A DNA stretch of 64,000 nt from Paracoccaceae bacterium (GCA_020832445.1 JAFIEO010000077.1:1-64000); one strand, 5' to 3'. Positions 26,004-35,449 are shown, counted from the stretch's first letter. Made by a program: numbers and translations. Notes: a model not told the origin generated them from the letters alone.

Positions 26004-26109
26004 CCTTTCAGGGTCGTGCGGGTGGCGAATGGGCAAAAAGGCGTTTTGCGCCTCAGTTTTTTATGTGCTAGGACAAAGGCACTCTTTGATGGGATGGGGT
26101 AGTGCCAAG

Positions 26110-26952
26110 ATGATTTCGCGGGCAAGCTTTCGGGGTTTTGCAATAGGTATTGCAGTTTTGGCAGCGCTAGGGGCTTGCAACCGCAATACCGGCCCTGACG
26201 AATCATTGTCCGGCTTCACCGCCGAGGAAATCTACCAGCGTGGCGAGTATGAGTTGGAAACCTCTCGCAGGGTGTCAGGCTCGTTGCGTTATTTTCAGGA
26301 AATTGAGCGCCTGTATCCCTATACAGAATGGGCGCGGCGGGCGTTGATCATGCAGGCTTATGGCCATCACCGCGCGCGCGAATATGAAGAAAGCCGCGCT
26401 GCCGCCCAACGTTTTCTGGATATGTATCCCAATGATGAAGAAGCGCCCTATGCCGCATATCTGCTGGCATTGTCTTTCTATGATCAGGTCGATGAGGTTG
26501 GCCGTGATCAGGGTGTCACCTTTCAGGCCCTGCAACACCTGCGCCGCGTGATCGAGGATTATCCCGATACGGATTATGCCCGTTCTGCGGTGCTGAAGTT
26601 TGAACTGGCGTTTGACCATCTTGCCGCCAAGGAAATGGAAATCGGGCGGTATTACCTGAAACGCGGAAATTATAACGCGGCGATCAACCGCTTCCGTGTC
26701 GTGGTCGAGGACTTCCAGACATCGACCCACACACCAGAAGCCCTGCATCGTCTGACCGAGGCGTATTTGTCCCTTGGCCTGCGCGGCGAAGCGCAAACCG
26801 CGGCGGCGATCCTTGGGTATAACTTCGAAGCCAACCCATTCTACCAAGACAGCTTTGCACTGCTGACAGGGCAAGGGCTGCAACCTGCGGATAGTGGCGA
26901 AGGCTGGCTAAGCCGGATTTACCGTCAGGCGGTTCGCGGGGAATGGATCTGA
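26110..26952 (+). CDS. bamD: Outer-membrane assembly lipoprotein BamD
   Basis: Essential lipoprotein partner of BamA. 280 residues from the ATG at 26110; the lipobox LGAC puts the lipidated Cys at residue 23. TPR-like repeats follow: SGFTAEEIYQRGEYEL, YTEWARRALIMQAYG, APYAAYLLALSFYDQVD and HTPEALHRLTEAYLSLGL. A longer frame upstream would displace the signal sequence from the N terminus. It works with bamA at 51972 in this window. Confidence 0.92.
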   Translation: MISRASFRGFAIGIAVLAALGACNRNTGPDESLSGFTAEEIYQRGEYELETSRRVSGSLRYFQEIERLYPYTEWARRALIMQAYGHHRAREYEESRAAAQRFLDMYPNDEEAPYAAYLLALSFYDQVDEVGRDQGVTFQALQHLRRVIEDYPDTDYARSAVLKFELAFDHLAAKEMEIGRYYLKRGNYNAAINRFRVVVEDFQTSTHTPEALHRLTEAYLSLGLRGEAQTAAAILGYNFEANPFYQDSFALLTGQGLQPADSGEGWLSRIYRQAVRGEWI

Positions 26953-26986
26953 TACAGCCCATGTCAGTTCAGGACTAGGGGCGCGT

Positions 26987-28642
26987 ATGCTGCTGTCACT
27001 TGATATTCGGGACATGTTGATCATTGACCGGCTTGAACTTGTGTTCCAGCCCGGTCTGAACGTGCTGACCGGCGAAACGGGTGCGGGTAAATCCATATTG
27101 CTGGACAGTCTGGGCTTTGTTCTTGGCTGGCGCGGGCGGGCTGATCTGGTGCGCCAAGGCGCCGATCAGGGCGAAGTGGTCGCCGAATTTGCGATAGGTC
27201 CCGACCATCCCGCACAGGCCATTCTGGCAGAAGCGGGATTCGAGCCATCCGATACGCTGTTGCTGCGGCGCGTCAATGCCCGCGACGGACGCAAGACCGC
27301 GTGGGTGAACGACCGCCGTGCATCCGGCGAGGTGCTGCGCGCCCTGTCCGAAACGCTGGTCGAACTGCATGGCCAGCAGGATGATCGCGGGCTATTAAAC
27401 CCGCGCGGACACCGCGACTTGCTGGATGCCTATGCAGGTGTGTCCGACCAGATTGCCGCGACGCGCCGTGCATGGAGCATATTGCGCAAAGCCCGCAAAG
27501 CCCGCGAAACCGAAGCCGCGCGTTTGGCCGAAGTCGCGGCCGAGGAAGATTTCCTGCGCCATGCTGTTGCAGAACTGGATGCGCTTGAACCCGAACCGGG
27601 TGAAGAAGCGACACTGGATTCCCGCCGCCGCCTGATGCAGGCCGCACAGAAGCTGAAAGGCGACGTAGCCCGCGCCCTTGCCGCCCTGTCAGGGGAGGGC
27701 GCAGAGCGAATGCTGGTCGATGCGACGCGCTGGCTTGAAGGGGCAGCAGACGAAGTTGAAGGCCGCCTTGATGCCCCGCTTGAGGCACTTGGCCGCGCCA
27801 TGGATGCCTTGGGAGAGGCGCAGAACGGCATCGAAAGTTGCCTTGACGCACTGGACATCAACCCGTCGGAACTGGAAGCAGTCGAAGAACGGTTGTTTGG
27901 TCTGCGCGGTCTGGCGCGCAAGCATTCGGTATTGCCTGACGATCTGGGGGATTTTGCCGCCACACTGCGCCAGCGGCTGGAAGCGCTGGACAATGGCGCG
28001 CGCCAGATGGCGGATATGGCCCGCGCCGAAGAAGATGCGCGCGCCGCCTATGATGAGGCAGCCCGCGCGTTGAGTGCGGCCCGCACAGCGGCTGCGGTAA
28101 GCCTTGATACGGACATGGCGCGCGAACTGGCACCGCTGAAGCTGGACCGCGCGGTGTTCACGACAGTGATGAGTGTCGATGAACCCGGCCCCGACGGAGT
28201 CGATTCTGTAAGCTTTGAAGTGGCGACCAACCCCGGCGCACCGGCTGGTCCTTTGTCGCGAATTGCCTCTGGCGGGGAATTGTCACGCTTTTTGTTGGCA
28301 TTGAAGGTCTGTCTGGTGCGCGGCGTGTCCGGCATCACCATGATCTTCGATGAAATTGATCGCGGCGTGGGCGGGGCTACTGCCGATGCTGTCGGGCGCA
28401 GGTTGCGGGCCTTGGCGCAGGGGGCGCAAGTGCTGGTTGTTACGCATTCCCCGCAGGTTGCCGCCCTTGGTGCCCATCATTGGCGCGTTGAAAAGCAGGT
28501 TCGCAATGACATCACGTTGTCGCGCGTTGTGCCGCTTTCCGCCGATGACCGCGTGCAAGAGATTGCAAGAATGCTGTCGGGTGATACCATCACCCAAGCA
28601 GCCCGCGCAGCAGCAGAAGATTTGTTGCACGCTGGCACCTGA
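26987..28642 (+). CDS. recN: DNA repair protein RecN
   Basis: SMC-like ATPase acting early in double-strand break repair. 551 residues. Walker A GETGAGKSILLDSL is near 26, coiled-coil arms rich in Ala, Arg and Glu occupy about 150-350, the signature SGGELSRFLLALK is near 427 and Walker B TMIFDEIDRGVGG follows. It is 34 bases after bamD. I looked for a GTTC-N7-GTTC LexA box upstream and saw none. Confidence 0.95.
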   Translation: MLLSLDIRDMLIIDRLELVFQPGLNVLTGETGAGKSILLDSLGFVLGWRGRADLVRQGADQGEVVAEFAIGPDHPAQAILAEAGFEPSDTLLLRRVNARDGRKTAWVNDRRASGEVLRALSETLVELHGQQDDRGLLNPRGHRDLLDAYAGVSDQIAATRRAWSILRKARKARETEAARLAEVAAEEDFLRHAVAELDALEPEPGEEATLDSRRRLMQAAQKLKGDVARALAALSGEGAERMLVDATRWLEGAADEVEGRLDAPLEALGRAMDALGEAQNGIESCLDALDINPSELEAVEERLFGLRGLARKHSVLPDDLGDFAATLRQRLEALDNGARQMADMARAEEDARAAYDEAARALSAARTAAAVSLDTDMARELAPLKLDRAVFTTVMSVDEPGPDGVDSVSFEVATNPGAPAGPLSRIASGGELSRFLLALKVCLVRGVSGITMIFDEIDRGVGGATADAVGRRLRALAQGAQVLVVTHSPQVAALGAHHWRVEKQVRNDITLSRVVPLSADDRVQEIARMLSGDTITQAARAAAEDLLHAGT

Positions 28643-28661
28643 CAGAAGTTGGAGCAGTAGT

Positions 28662-29036
28662 ATGACACAAGCACGGTTTCAACGTATCTCCCGCACCGCT
28701 GGGGGCATTGCGTTGGTTTTCGTTTTGGCCGGATGTCTGGGCGCACCCATGGCAACTGGCCCGAACAGGGTCATTCCCGCCCCCACAACGACCCCGCAAT
28801 CCGGCACCCAGCCCATGGACACCACGGCCACATCAAGCGCAGAGCGGGCCTGTATAGCCGCAGGTCAGGAACGTGGCCTTGATGTTCAAGGGGTCGCCGG
28901 ATCGCGCAGCGTAACAGGTTCCGACGGGCAGGACGCCCGCGATGTGATGCTGCGGGTAAGCCGCAGCGGCTCGCAGATCGAAGTGCGCTGCAATTATCAG
29001 ACCGCCACAGGAATGGCGCGGATCATGCTGATCTAG
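28662..29036 (+). CDS. Small lipoprotein, 124 residues
   Basis: A signal peptide with lipobox LAGC (Cys25) is followed by a Pro/Thr-rich linker and a small C-terminal domain with VMLRVSRSGSQIEVRCNYQTATGMARIML. The ATG follows GGAG. Two cysteines in the C-terminal domain (RACIAAG and RCNY) may form a disulfide. I do not recognise a named family. It is likely in the recN transcript, 19 bases downstream. Confidence 0.75.
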   Translation: MTQARFQRISRTAGGIALVFVLAGCLGAPMATGPNRVIPAPTTTPQSGTQPMDTTATSSAERACIAAGQERGLDVQGVAGSRSVTGSDGQDARDVMLRVSRSGSQIEVRCNYQTATGMARIMLI

Positions 29037-29052
29037 GCCAGACAAGATCAAT

Positions 29053-29089
29053 CCCACAAGGTCAGGCCGGACTGGTCTGTCCTTGTGGG
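29053..29089. terminator. Long hairpin between convergent genes
   Basis: CCCACAAGG (29053-29061) pairs perfectly with CCTTGTGGG (29081-29089). After one T-T mismatch the stem continues for six more pairs to a 5-base loop. There is no T-run, so its terminator role for the lipoprotein gene and the convergent small gene is inferred from position. Confidence 0.5.
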
Positions 29090-29121
29090 GTGTCCATCAC
29101 AGATGCGCGGCTTTGGCGGTG

Positions 29122-29331
29122 TTATTTTTTCTTTGACTTCGCGGCCTCGGCCATTTTGCGTGCGCCCGCGGCTGCGGTGCGCAGTTCCTGTGCGATTTCC
29201 TCGGCCTCTTCAGGGTCGAAATCCAGCGGCAGGTCGATGCCATCACCCGCAACATAGATGCGGACCATTCCCATGGTGGTTGGACCGATTTGCAGATTCG
29301 CGGAAATATCGCTTTCGGAATTGATTCCCAT
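29122..29331 (-). CDS. Small conserved hypothetical protein, possibly DUF6324
   Basis: A 69-residue acidic protein with a Lys-rich C terminus (AAKSKKK). The middle reads TTMGMVRIYVAGDGIDLPLDFDPEEAEEIAQELR, a short beta hairpin then a helix. I recall similar proteins annotated as DUF6324 in Rhodobacteraceae, but I am not certain. The ATG at 29331 is chosen; 29340 adds three residues. Single gene, convergent with the lipoprotein. Confidence 0.65.
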   Translation of the reverse strand: MGINSESDISANLQIGPTTMGMVRIYVAGDGIDLPLDFDPEEAEEIAQELRTAAAGARKMAEAAKSKKK

Positions 29332-29534
29332 TTTGCACACCCCTTGGTTTATGCCTGATCCTGAAGCCAGACTGTCAGCACTAAAGACACCGGCGGTGCC
29401 CTGTTCCGTAGCCTGCGAACCCTATCGGATGGTCAGACAGAACGGCGTAAGGGTTGCGATACGCGCAGTGCGTGGGTTTTTCAAGCACATGACCTATTGC
29501 ATTCGCGCGCCAGCGGCGCTAAATCGCCCACAGT

Positions 29535-29611
29535 GCCGCCTTAGCTCAGTTGGTTAGAGCGCTGGATTGTGGATCCAGAGGTCCCCCGTTCAAGCCGGGG
29601 AGGCGGTACCA
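29535..29611 (+). tRNA. tRNA-His (GTG)
   Basis: A full cloverleaf: acceptor GCCGCCT / AGGCGGT (G1-T72 wobble), D-stem GCTC/GAGC, anticodon stem CTGGA/TCCAG with anticodon GTG, T-stem CCCCG/CGGGG with TTC, discriminator A and encoded CCA. The base before G1 is T, not G, and position 73 is A, so the usual G-1:C73 histidine identity pair is missing. Many alphaproteobacteria share this, with a matching histidyl-tRNA synthetase. Confidence 0.96.
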
Positions 29612-29672
29612 TACCCCCCTATACGTATCGGCCCGCATATTGTGTTTGGGCAGTTCCGCACAGCTTGTGTTT

Positions 29673-30341
29673 ATGCGGCGTGGCGCGTATGTCGCAAAGT
29701 TGTTGTTTCTGAACAATAAGGTTTGCGCCTTGTATGCTACTGCCCGCCATGTCCTGCCCCATGCGCCCAAAGGGGCAGCAATCGGCCTGTTCGGGGGGTC
29801 GTTCGACCCTGCACATGACGGGCATGCCCATGTCACGCGGCATGCCCTGCGCGCCTTTGGCCTGGACCGGATGTGGTGGCTTGTGTCACCCGGCAACCCG
29901 CTGAAGGCCAATGGCCCCGCGCCAATGGTCCAACGGGTGGCGCGTGCGAAGGCGTTGATCTCGCATCCGCGCGTCGTGGTCACCACCGCCGAAGCGCAAT
30001 TGGGAACCCGCTATACCGCCGATACCTTGCGCCGCCTGATGCAGCTGTATCCGGACCGCAGATTTGTCTGGATTATGGGCGCGGATAATCTGGCAGGGTT
30101 TCACCATTGGGAAAACTGGCGCTGGATTATGGAAACGGTGCCAGTGGCAGTGATTGCGCGCCCCGGCCAGCAGCGCCGCGCCCTGTCATCTGTTGCGGCG
30201 CGCGCTTATGCGAAGAATCGTATCCTGCCTGCACGCGCAATGACGCTGGCATCCATACCCGCCCCTGCATGGTGCTACATTACAATTCCCATGCGCGATA
30301 TTTCGTCGACGCAATTGCGGGCCGCCGGATTCTGGGCCTAG
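29673..30341 (+). CDS. nadD: Nicotinate-nucleotide adenylyltransferase
   Basis: Makes deamido-NAD from nicotinate mononucleotide and ATP. About 222 residues from the ATG at 29673; the nucleotidyltransferase motif GLFGGSFDPAHDGH and the C-terminal ISSTQLRA motif are present. The start is uncertain: a longer frame would run through tRNA-His, and the first 30 or so residues after 29673 are poorly conserved-looking. It is 61 bases after the tRNA. No rsfS or rlmH follows, unlike many genomes. Confidence 0.9.
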   Translation: MRRGAYVAKLLFLNNKVCALYATARHVLPHAPKGAAIGLFGGSFDPAHDGHAHVTRHALRAFGLDRMWWLVSPGNPLKANGPAPMVQRVARAKALISHPRVVVTTAEAQLGTRYTADTLRRLMQLYPDRRFVWIMGADNLAGFHHWENWRWIMETVPVAVIARPGQQRRALSSVAARAYAKNRILPARAMTLASIPAPAWCYITIPMRDISSTQLRAAGFWA

Positions 30342-30498
30342 TCGATTGTTGCCAATTACAAAACACTTTGTTTTGTGGGCGATAGCGCAGGTAATTTCTT
30401 TATTTTGCGTGTAAATATTGGTTAAGCTGCATCATTGCGTGCAGAACATGGATGTCTGCGCAGGGTGGAATTGTCTGTGCTGTGTAACAGGGAAAAAT

Positions 30499-31986
30499 AT
30501 GATGACTTGGGGGCCAGAGGGGGACCGGCGCAGCGTGTTGCGCCTGCTGGTCGGTGGGGGCGCACTTTGTGCAGTTCCGGCGTGCGCACAAGCGCCTGAC
30601 CGGTCACTACGACCGCAACAACGACCGGCACAACCTGCTGACAGAATCGTATCGCGTGCGGGGCTTGGCGGCGATCTGTCTTATGCTGTCATGGATATGG
30701 CCAGCGGCAATCTGCTGGAAGGGCGGGGCGGGAACACGCCGCTGCCACCGGCAAGCGTGGCAAAGGCTCTGACCAGCCTATATGCGCTGGAAATACTGGG
30801 CGGGGCCTATCAATTCCGCACGCGGCTTATGACAACCGGCACCATCGCCGACGGCGTGCTGCGCGGTGATCTGGTGTTGGCGGGCGGGGGCGATCCGCTG
30901 CTGGGTACGGATGATCTGGCGCGCATGGCGGCTGATTTGCGCGGCGCGGGTGTCCAGCGCATTGACGGGCGCTTTCTGGTCTGGGGTGGTGCGCTGCCAT
31001 TTGTCGAGCAGATCGCCAATGATCAGGCGCCGCAGGCAGGGTATAATGCCACCGTTTCGGGGCTGAACCTTAATTTCAACCGGGTGCATTTCGGCTGGAC
31101 GCGCGCGGGAAATGACTACACTGTTACCATGGACGGGCGGTCTGACAGGCACCGTCCCGCCGTGCAGATGGCCCGCATGCAGGTCGTCAACCGCGCCAGC
31201 CCGCTTTATACCTACAGCCGCGCAGAGTCGCAGGATTCGTGGACCGTTGCGCGCAGTGCGTTGGGCAATAGCGGGTCGCGCTGGTTGCCCGTCCGCCATC
31301 CCGAACTTTACGCAGGCGAAGTGCTGCGCGTCCTTGGCAGTGGCCAGGGGGTGACACTGCCTGCGCCACAGGTGACACAATCCCGCCCCGGCGGGCAGGT
31401 GCTGGTTGAACACCGATCAAAGGTTCTGACAGAAGTGCTGCGCGACACGTTGCGGTTTTCAACGAATATCACAGCCGAAGCGTTGGGCCTGATGGCAAGC
31501 ACGGTTCAGGCGGGCGCGGTTCCGCGCAATCTGGCTGCATCTGCCGCGCAGATGTCGGATTGGGCGCGCGCACGCTACGGCATGTCCAGTGCCCGCCTTG
31601 TCGACCATTCCGGCCTTGGGGCAGCATCGCGTGTGTCCATGGTCGATCTGTGCAATATGTTCCGGCGTGCAGGGCAGGAAGGCGTGCTGCGCGGGTTGCT
31701 GCGCGAGCACCCGTTGCGCGATGGCAATGGCAACATTATGCCGAACCTCGGAATTGATGTGCGCGCCAAGACCGGAACACTTTATTTCGTGTCGGCGCTG
31801 GGGGGCTATGTCGCACAGCCGGGCGGGCGCGATCTGGCATTCGCGATGTGTTCGGCGGATCTGTCGCGACGCGCGCAGGTGGCTGGCGGGGATCTGGACC
31901 GCCCTGATGGCACTGCCGCCTGGGCGCGCACAGCGCGAAACATGCAACAGGATATGTTATTTCGCTGGGCGCAGGCACATTCCTGA
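30499..31986 (+). CDS. dacB: D-alanyl-D-alanine carboxypeptidase/endopeptidase, PBP4 (S13) family
   Basis: Low-molecular-mass penicillin-binding protein trimming periplasmic peptidoglycan. 495 residues from the ATG at 30499. The serine motif SVAK is at 86-89 and the late KTG is in RAKTGTLYFVSALGG; the middle SxN-type motif is in VDHSGLG. The N terminus GDRRSVLRLLVGGGALCAVPACA carries twin arginines before the hydrophobic stretch, so Tat export is possible. GGGA lies upstream of the start. Confidence 0.9.
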   Translation: MMTWGPEGDRRSVLRLLVGGGALCAVPACAQAPDRSLRPQQRPAQPADRIVSRAGLGGDLSYAVMDMASGNLLEGRGGNTPLPPASVAKALTSLYALEILGGAYQFRTRLMTTGTIADGVLRGDLVLAGGGDPLLGTDDLARMAADLRGAGVQRIDGRFLVWGGALPFVEQIANDQAPQAGYNATVSGLNLNFNRVHFGWTRAGNDYTVTMDGRSDRHRPAVQMARMQVVNRASPLYTYSRAESQDSWTVARSALGNSGSRWLPVRHPELYAGEVLRVLGSGQGVTLPAPQVTQSRPGGQVLVEHRSKVLTEVLRDTLRFSTNITAEALGLMASTVQAGAVPRNLAASAAQMSDWARARYGMSSARLVDHSGLGAASRVSMVDLCNMFRRAGQEGVLRGLLREHPLRDGNGNIMPNLGIDVRAKTGTLYFVSALGGYVAQPGGRDLAFAMCSADLSRRAQVAGGDLDRPDGTAAWARTARNMQQDMLFRWAQAHS

Positions 31987-32017
31987 ACGGAATAGCCTGC
32001 GAACCAGACATTTTTGA

Positions 32018-33370
32018 CTATTTCGGGTCCAGCGCCTGCGCCAGAAATTTTTCCAGCCAGTGGATGTTATAATTCCCTGTCTGAACATCATCTTGTTCCA
32101 GCAACGCGCGGAACAGCGGGACCGAACTGTCGACCCCGTCAATGATCAACTCGCCCAAGGCACGGTTCAGCCGCGCCAGTGCTTCTGGCCGGTCACGGCC
32201 ATGCACGATCAGTTTCGCAATCAGGCTGTCGTAATAGGGCGGGATCGAATAGCCCGAATACAGTGCTGAATCCATCCGCACGCCCAAGCCACCGGGCGCG
32301 TGATAGGTGTTCACCCGGCCGGGGCAGGGTGTGAAATTCGGCAGCTTCTCGGCATTGATGCGCACTTCAATCGCATGACCCAGAACCTGAAGTTCATCTT
32401 GCGAAAACGACAAATCGGCCCCTGCCGCCACGCGAATCTGTTCGCGCACCAGATCGACACCAAAAATCGCTTCGGTCACAGGGTGTTCCACCTGTAGGCG
32501 GGTGTTCATTTCGATGAAATAGAACTCATCATTTTCATACAGAAACTCAATCGTTCCCGCGCCACGATAGCCGATGCGGGCCACAGCCTCGGCGCAGGTC
32601 TGGCCGATGCGTGCGCGGGTGGCTGCGTCAATGGCGGGGCTGGGCGCTTCTTCCAGAACCTTCTGGTGGCGGCGTTGCAGCGAGCAGTCGCGTTCGCCCA
32701 GATGCACGGCATTGCCCTTGCCATCGCCGAAAACCTGCACCTCGATATGGCGCGGCGTGCTTAGGTATTTTTCGATATACACTTCATCATTGCCGAAGGC
32801 GGCCTTGGCTTCGGACCGCGCCGTACGGAAGGCAGATTCCAGTTCGGATGCGTTCATGGCCTGCTTCATGCCGCGCCCGCCGCCACCCGCCGTCGCCTTG
32901 ATGATGACAGGGTATCCAATTTCGGCGGCCACCGTCTGCGCGGTCTCAAAATCCACGACCCCGCCATCCGATCCGGGGACACAGGGCACACCAAGGGCCT
33001 TCATGGTTTCCTTGGCGGTGATCTTGTCGCCCATCATGCGGATATGTTCTGCGGACGGGCCAATAAATGTGATGTCGTGATCTTCCACAACCTGCACGAA
33101 AGCTGCATTCTCCGACAGGAAACCGTAGCCGGGGTGAATGGCATCCGCCCCCGAAATTTCGCATGCGGATATGATCGCGGGCACAGACAGGTAGCTTTGG
33201 CCGGACGGGGGCGGGCCGATACAGATTGCTTCGTCTGCCATGCGCACATGCATCGCATCAGAATCAGCGGTTGAATGCACCGCGACGGAAGCGATGCCCA
33301 TTTCACGGCATGCACGAATAACGCGCAGTGCGATTTCCCCGCGATTGGCAATAAGGATCTTCTGAAACAT
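32018..33370 (-). CDS. accC: Acetyl-CoA carboxylase, biotin carboxylase subunit
   Basis: Carboxylates the biotin of AccB using ATP and bicarbonate, the first step of fatty acid synthesis. 450 residues from the ATG at 33370, matching E. coli length. Seen are [14 protein letters not shown], the ATP-grasp loop [12 protein letters not shown], and the catalytic [14 protein letters not shown]. It is 10 bases after accB in a two-gene operon. A longer start at 33388 overlaps accB. Confidence 0.97.
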   Translation of the reverse strand: MFQKILIANRGEIALRVIRACREMGIASVAVHSTADSDAMHVRMADEAICIGPPPSGQSYLSVPAIISACEISGADAIHPGYGFLSENAAFVQVVEDHDITFIGPSAEHIRMMGDKITAKETMKALGVPCVPGSDGGVVDFETAQTVAAEIGYPVIIKATAGGGGRGMKQAMNASELESAFRTARSEAKAAFGNDEVYIEKYLSTPRHIEVQVFGDGKGNAVHLGERDCSLQRRHQKVLEEAPSPAIDAATRARIGQTCAEAVARIGYRGAGTIEFLYENDEFYFIEMNTRLQVEHPVTEAIFGVDLVREQIRVAAGADLSFSQDELQVLGHAIEVRINAEKLPNFTPCPGRVNTYHAPGGLGVRMDSALYSGYSIPPYYDSLIAKLIVHGRDRPEALARLNRALGELIIDGVDSSVPLFRALLEQDDVQTGNYNIHWLEKFLAQALDPK

Positions 33371-33380
33371 CACATGCGCC

Positions 33381-33875
33381 TTATTCAATGATCATCAGCG
33401 GCGCGCCATATTCGACCGGGCTGCCATCTGCGACCAGAATGCGCTTGACCACACCGGCGCGCGGGGCGGGAATGTGGTTCATGGTTTTCATGGCTTCGAT
33501 GATCAGCAGTGTGTCACCTTCGCTGACCTGATCGCCAATACTGACGAAATTCGCGCTGCCCGGTTCCGGGGCCATATACACGGTGCCGACCATCGGGCTT
33601 GTTACTGCGCCAGGGTGCTGGGCGGGGTCGGCAGTGGCACCCGCATCCGAGGCGGGCGCAGCAGCTTGTGGTGCATGCGCAGGCACAGGCGCGCTTTGGG
33701 GCGCGGGGGCTGCGGTGACGAATTGTTGCGCAACCATCTTTGACACGCGCACATTCAGGCTGTCGTTTTCGCCATATTCGCGCTTGACGCTAAGTTCGGA
33801 CAATTCATTGTCGTTCAGAAGCTCCGCAAGGGCTTTGATAAAGGCTACATCGGCGTCATTGCGGGTCTGATCCAT
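33381..33875 (-). CDS. accB: Acetyl-CoA carboxylase, biotin carboxyl carrier protein
   Basis: Carries the biotin prosthetic group between AccC and the transcarboxylase. 164 residues: an N-terminal helical part (to about 45), a Pro/Ala linker, and the biotinyl domain with biotinylated Lys130 in EAMKTMN. First gene of accBC, transcribed from a good promoter at 33937-33965. Upstream and divergent lies the ScfR regulator. Confidence 0.96.
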   Translation of the reverse strand: MDQTRNDADVAFIKALAELLNDNELSELSVKREYGENDSLNVRVSKMVAQQFVTAAPAPQSAPVPAHAPQAAAPASDAGATADPAQHPGAVTSPMVGTVYMAPEPGSANFVSIGDQVSEGDTLLIIEAMKTMNHIPAPRAGVVKRILVADGSPVEYGAPLMIIE

Positions 33876-33936
33876 ATGGTCCTCGATATACTGACATAAC
33901 TGATAAGGGCGTAGTGAACACCCCGTTTCCGGCCAG

Positions 33937-33965
33937 CTTATACGGTAGTGTAGCCCCAGTGTGAA
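33937..33965 (-). promoter_or_regulatory. accBC promoter
   Basis: On the minus strand TTCACA (33965-33960), 17-base spacer, TATAAG (33942-33937). Each hexamer matches the housekeeping consensus in five of six positions. The implied leader before accB is roughly 55 bases. Confidence 0.65.
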
Positions 33966-34038
33966 GCGTGGTTTTCCCGAATGCTTTCGGAAAGCCCGTA
34001 TGTGGCAAGGCTACAGGGCAGAAATTGCCTTCTCATTC

Positions 34039-34055
34039 TTGTAAAGTTTTGTAAA
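34039..34055. promoter_or_regulatory. Repeated TTGTAAA operator candidate
   Basis: TTGTAAA at 34039-34045 and again at 34049-34055, one helical turn apart, 22 bases before the ScfR-type regulator start. I recall that ScfR proteins bind TTTGCAAA-like repeats, so an autoregulatory site is plausible. The spacing differs from the remembered motif. Confidence 0.45.
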
Positions 34056-34077
34056 CTGAGCCCGTAGGGGGTGTAAA

Positions 34078-35403
34078 TTGTCAAAATCCAGTCTGACGGG
34101 AACGCGTATTCGTGCCAGGCGCAACCTGCGCGGTTTGCGCCAGTCCGATCTGGCGCATATGGTCGGTGTGTCGCCTTCCTACATGAACCTGATTGAACAC
34201 AACCGCCGCAAGGTCAGCCCGCCTTTGCTGCATGCTGTGGCCGAGGCCCTTGGCGTGTCCGAGGATGCGCTGGTTCAGGACAGTGACATCCGGTTTGTGG
34301 AAGGTGCGCGCGCAGCGGCCCTGCGCACAGATACGAATATTGTCGATCTGGAACGGGTTGACGAATTTACAGGGCGGTTTCCCGGTTGGGCCAAGGTTCT
34401 TGCCGAAACGCAGGCCCGTGTCGAGACGCTGGAACGTGTTGTCGAACAGCTTAGCGACCGGATGACGCATGATCCCTATCTGGGGGCGGCGCTGCATGAA
34501 ATCATTTCGGCGGTCACATCGGTTCAGTCCACCGCAGCAATTCTGAATGATGGCGGTGACATCGCGCCGGAATGGCAAACACGGTTTCACGAAAACATCC
34601 TGAATGATTCCAAACGTCTGGCCGAAGGGGCCGTGGCGTTGGTCAATTACCTTGACGCGGCAGATGATACCGAAAGCGGGCTGGCCGCACCACAAGAAGA
34701 AGTCGAAGCATGGCTTGCGCGTTTGGGCTTTCATCTGCCCGCGCTGGAGGCCGGACATCCGGCAAAATTGCCAGACATGGTGGACGGGCAGGTCGAACTG
34801 TCATCTGATGCGTCGCGCGTGTTGGCATTGCAATGGTTGACGCGGCTGCAAGATGACGCGCGCGCCCTGCCGCTTGACCCCTTCCTTGATGCGTTGGCCG
34901 AACTTGGCATTGTGCCTGATGTGTTGGCCGCGCGCTTCAATGTCCCCTTGCAGCAGGTTCTGCGGCGTCTGGCCATGTTGCCTGCCGATGATGCACGCCT
35001 GCGCGAAGTGCCCGCAACCGGACTGGTGGTCTGCGACGGGTCCGGCACATTGGTTCTGCGCCGCGCCGTTGACGGGTTTCCCATGCCGCGGTTTGGGGGC
35101 GGGTGTCCGCTATGGCCCTTGTATCAGGCGCAGCACAGCCCCGGCATGCCCCTTCGTGTGTCGCTGGTTACAGATGGGCGTCTGGGACGGCGTTTTACAG
35201 CCTATGCGATCTGCGCATCTGACGCGGCCCCAAGTTTCGCCTATCCGCCGATCATGCAATCCACCATGCTGATTGTGCCGGAAACCGCGTCGTCTGTGCC
35301 GGATGTCCAGCCATCTGTGGTTGTCGGCGGAAGTTGCCGGACATGCGCACAGACGGATTGTCCGGCACGGCGCGAACCGTCGATACTGGTCGCTTTCGCC
35401 TAG
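34078..35403 (+). CDS. XRE-family transcriptional regulator, short-chain acyl-CoA regulator (ScfR) type
   Basis: A 441-residue protein with an N-terminal Xre-type helix-turn-helix (GLRQSDLAHMVGVSPSYMNLIEHNRRKVSP, about 18-47), a long central region, and a C-terminal ligand-domain tail with GGSCRTCAQTDCPARREP. ScfR relatives sense acetyl-, propionyl- or related CoA esters and control carbon assimilation. The only start that keeps the whole HTH is TTG at 34078, after TAGGGGG. It is divergent from accBC. Which pathway it controls cannot be told from sequence. Confidence 0.85.
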   Translation: MSKSSLTGTRIRARRNLRGLRQSDLAHMVGVSPSYMNLIEHNRRKVSPPLLHAVAEALGVSEDALVQDSDIRFVEGARAAALRTDTNIVDLERVDEFTGRFPGWAKVLAETQARVETLERVVEQLSDRMTHDPYLGAALHEIISAVTSVQSTAAILNDGGDIAPEWQTRFHENILNDSKRLAEGAVALVNYLDAADDTESGLAAPQEEVEAWLARLGFHLPALEAGHPAKLPDMVDGQVELSSDASRVLALQWLTRLQDDARALPLDPFLDALAELGIVPDVLAARFNVPLQQVLRRLAMLPADDARLREVPATGLVVCDGSGTLVLRRAVDGFPMPRFGGGCPLWPLYQAQHSPGMPLRVSLVTDGRLGRRFTAYAICASDAAPSFAYPPIMQSTMLIVPETASSVPDVQPSVVVGGSCRTCAQTDCPARREPSILVAFA

Positions 35404-35420
35404 CGCAGTGATATCGGACT

Positions 35421-35449
35421 TTGACAGACTGCATGGAATGCAGGATAAA
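35421..35449 (+). promoter_or_regulatory. Promoter of the receiver/transporter-kinase operon
   Basis: TTGACA (35421-35426), 17-base spacer, GATAAA (35444-35449), 140 bases upstream of the receiver start. The -35 is a perfect match. A long leader of about 130 bases is implied. Confidence 0.55.

Noticed and set aside
26953-26986. LexA box before recN
   Set aside because: GTTC occurs near the gene, but no second GTTC or GAAC lies at the required seven-base spacing.
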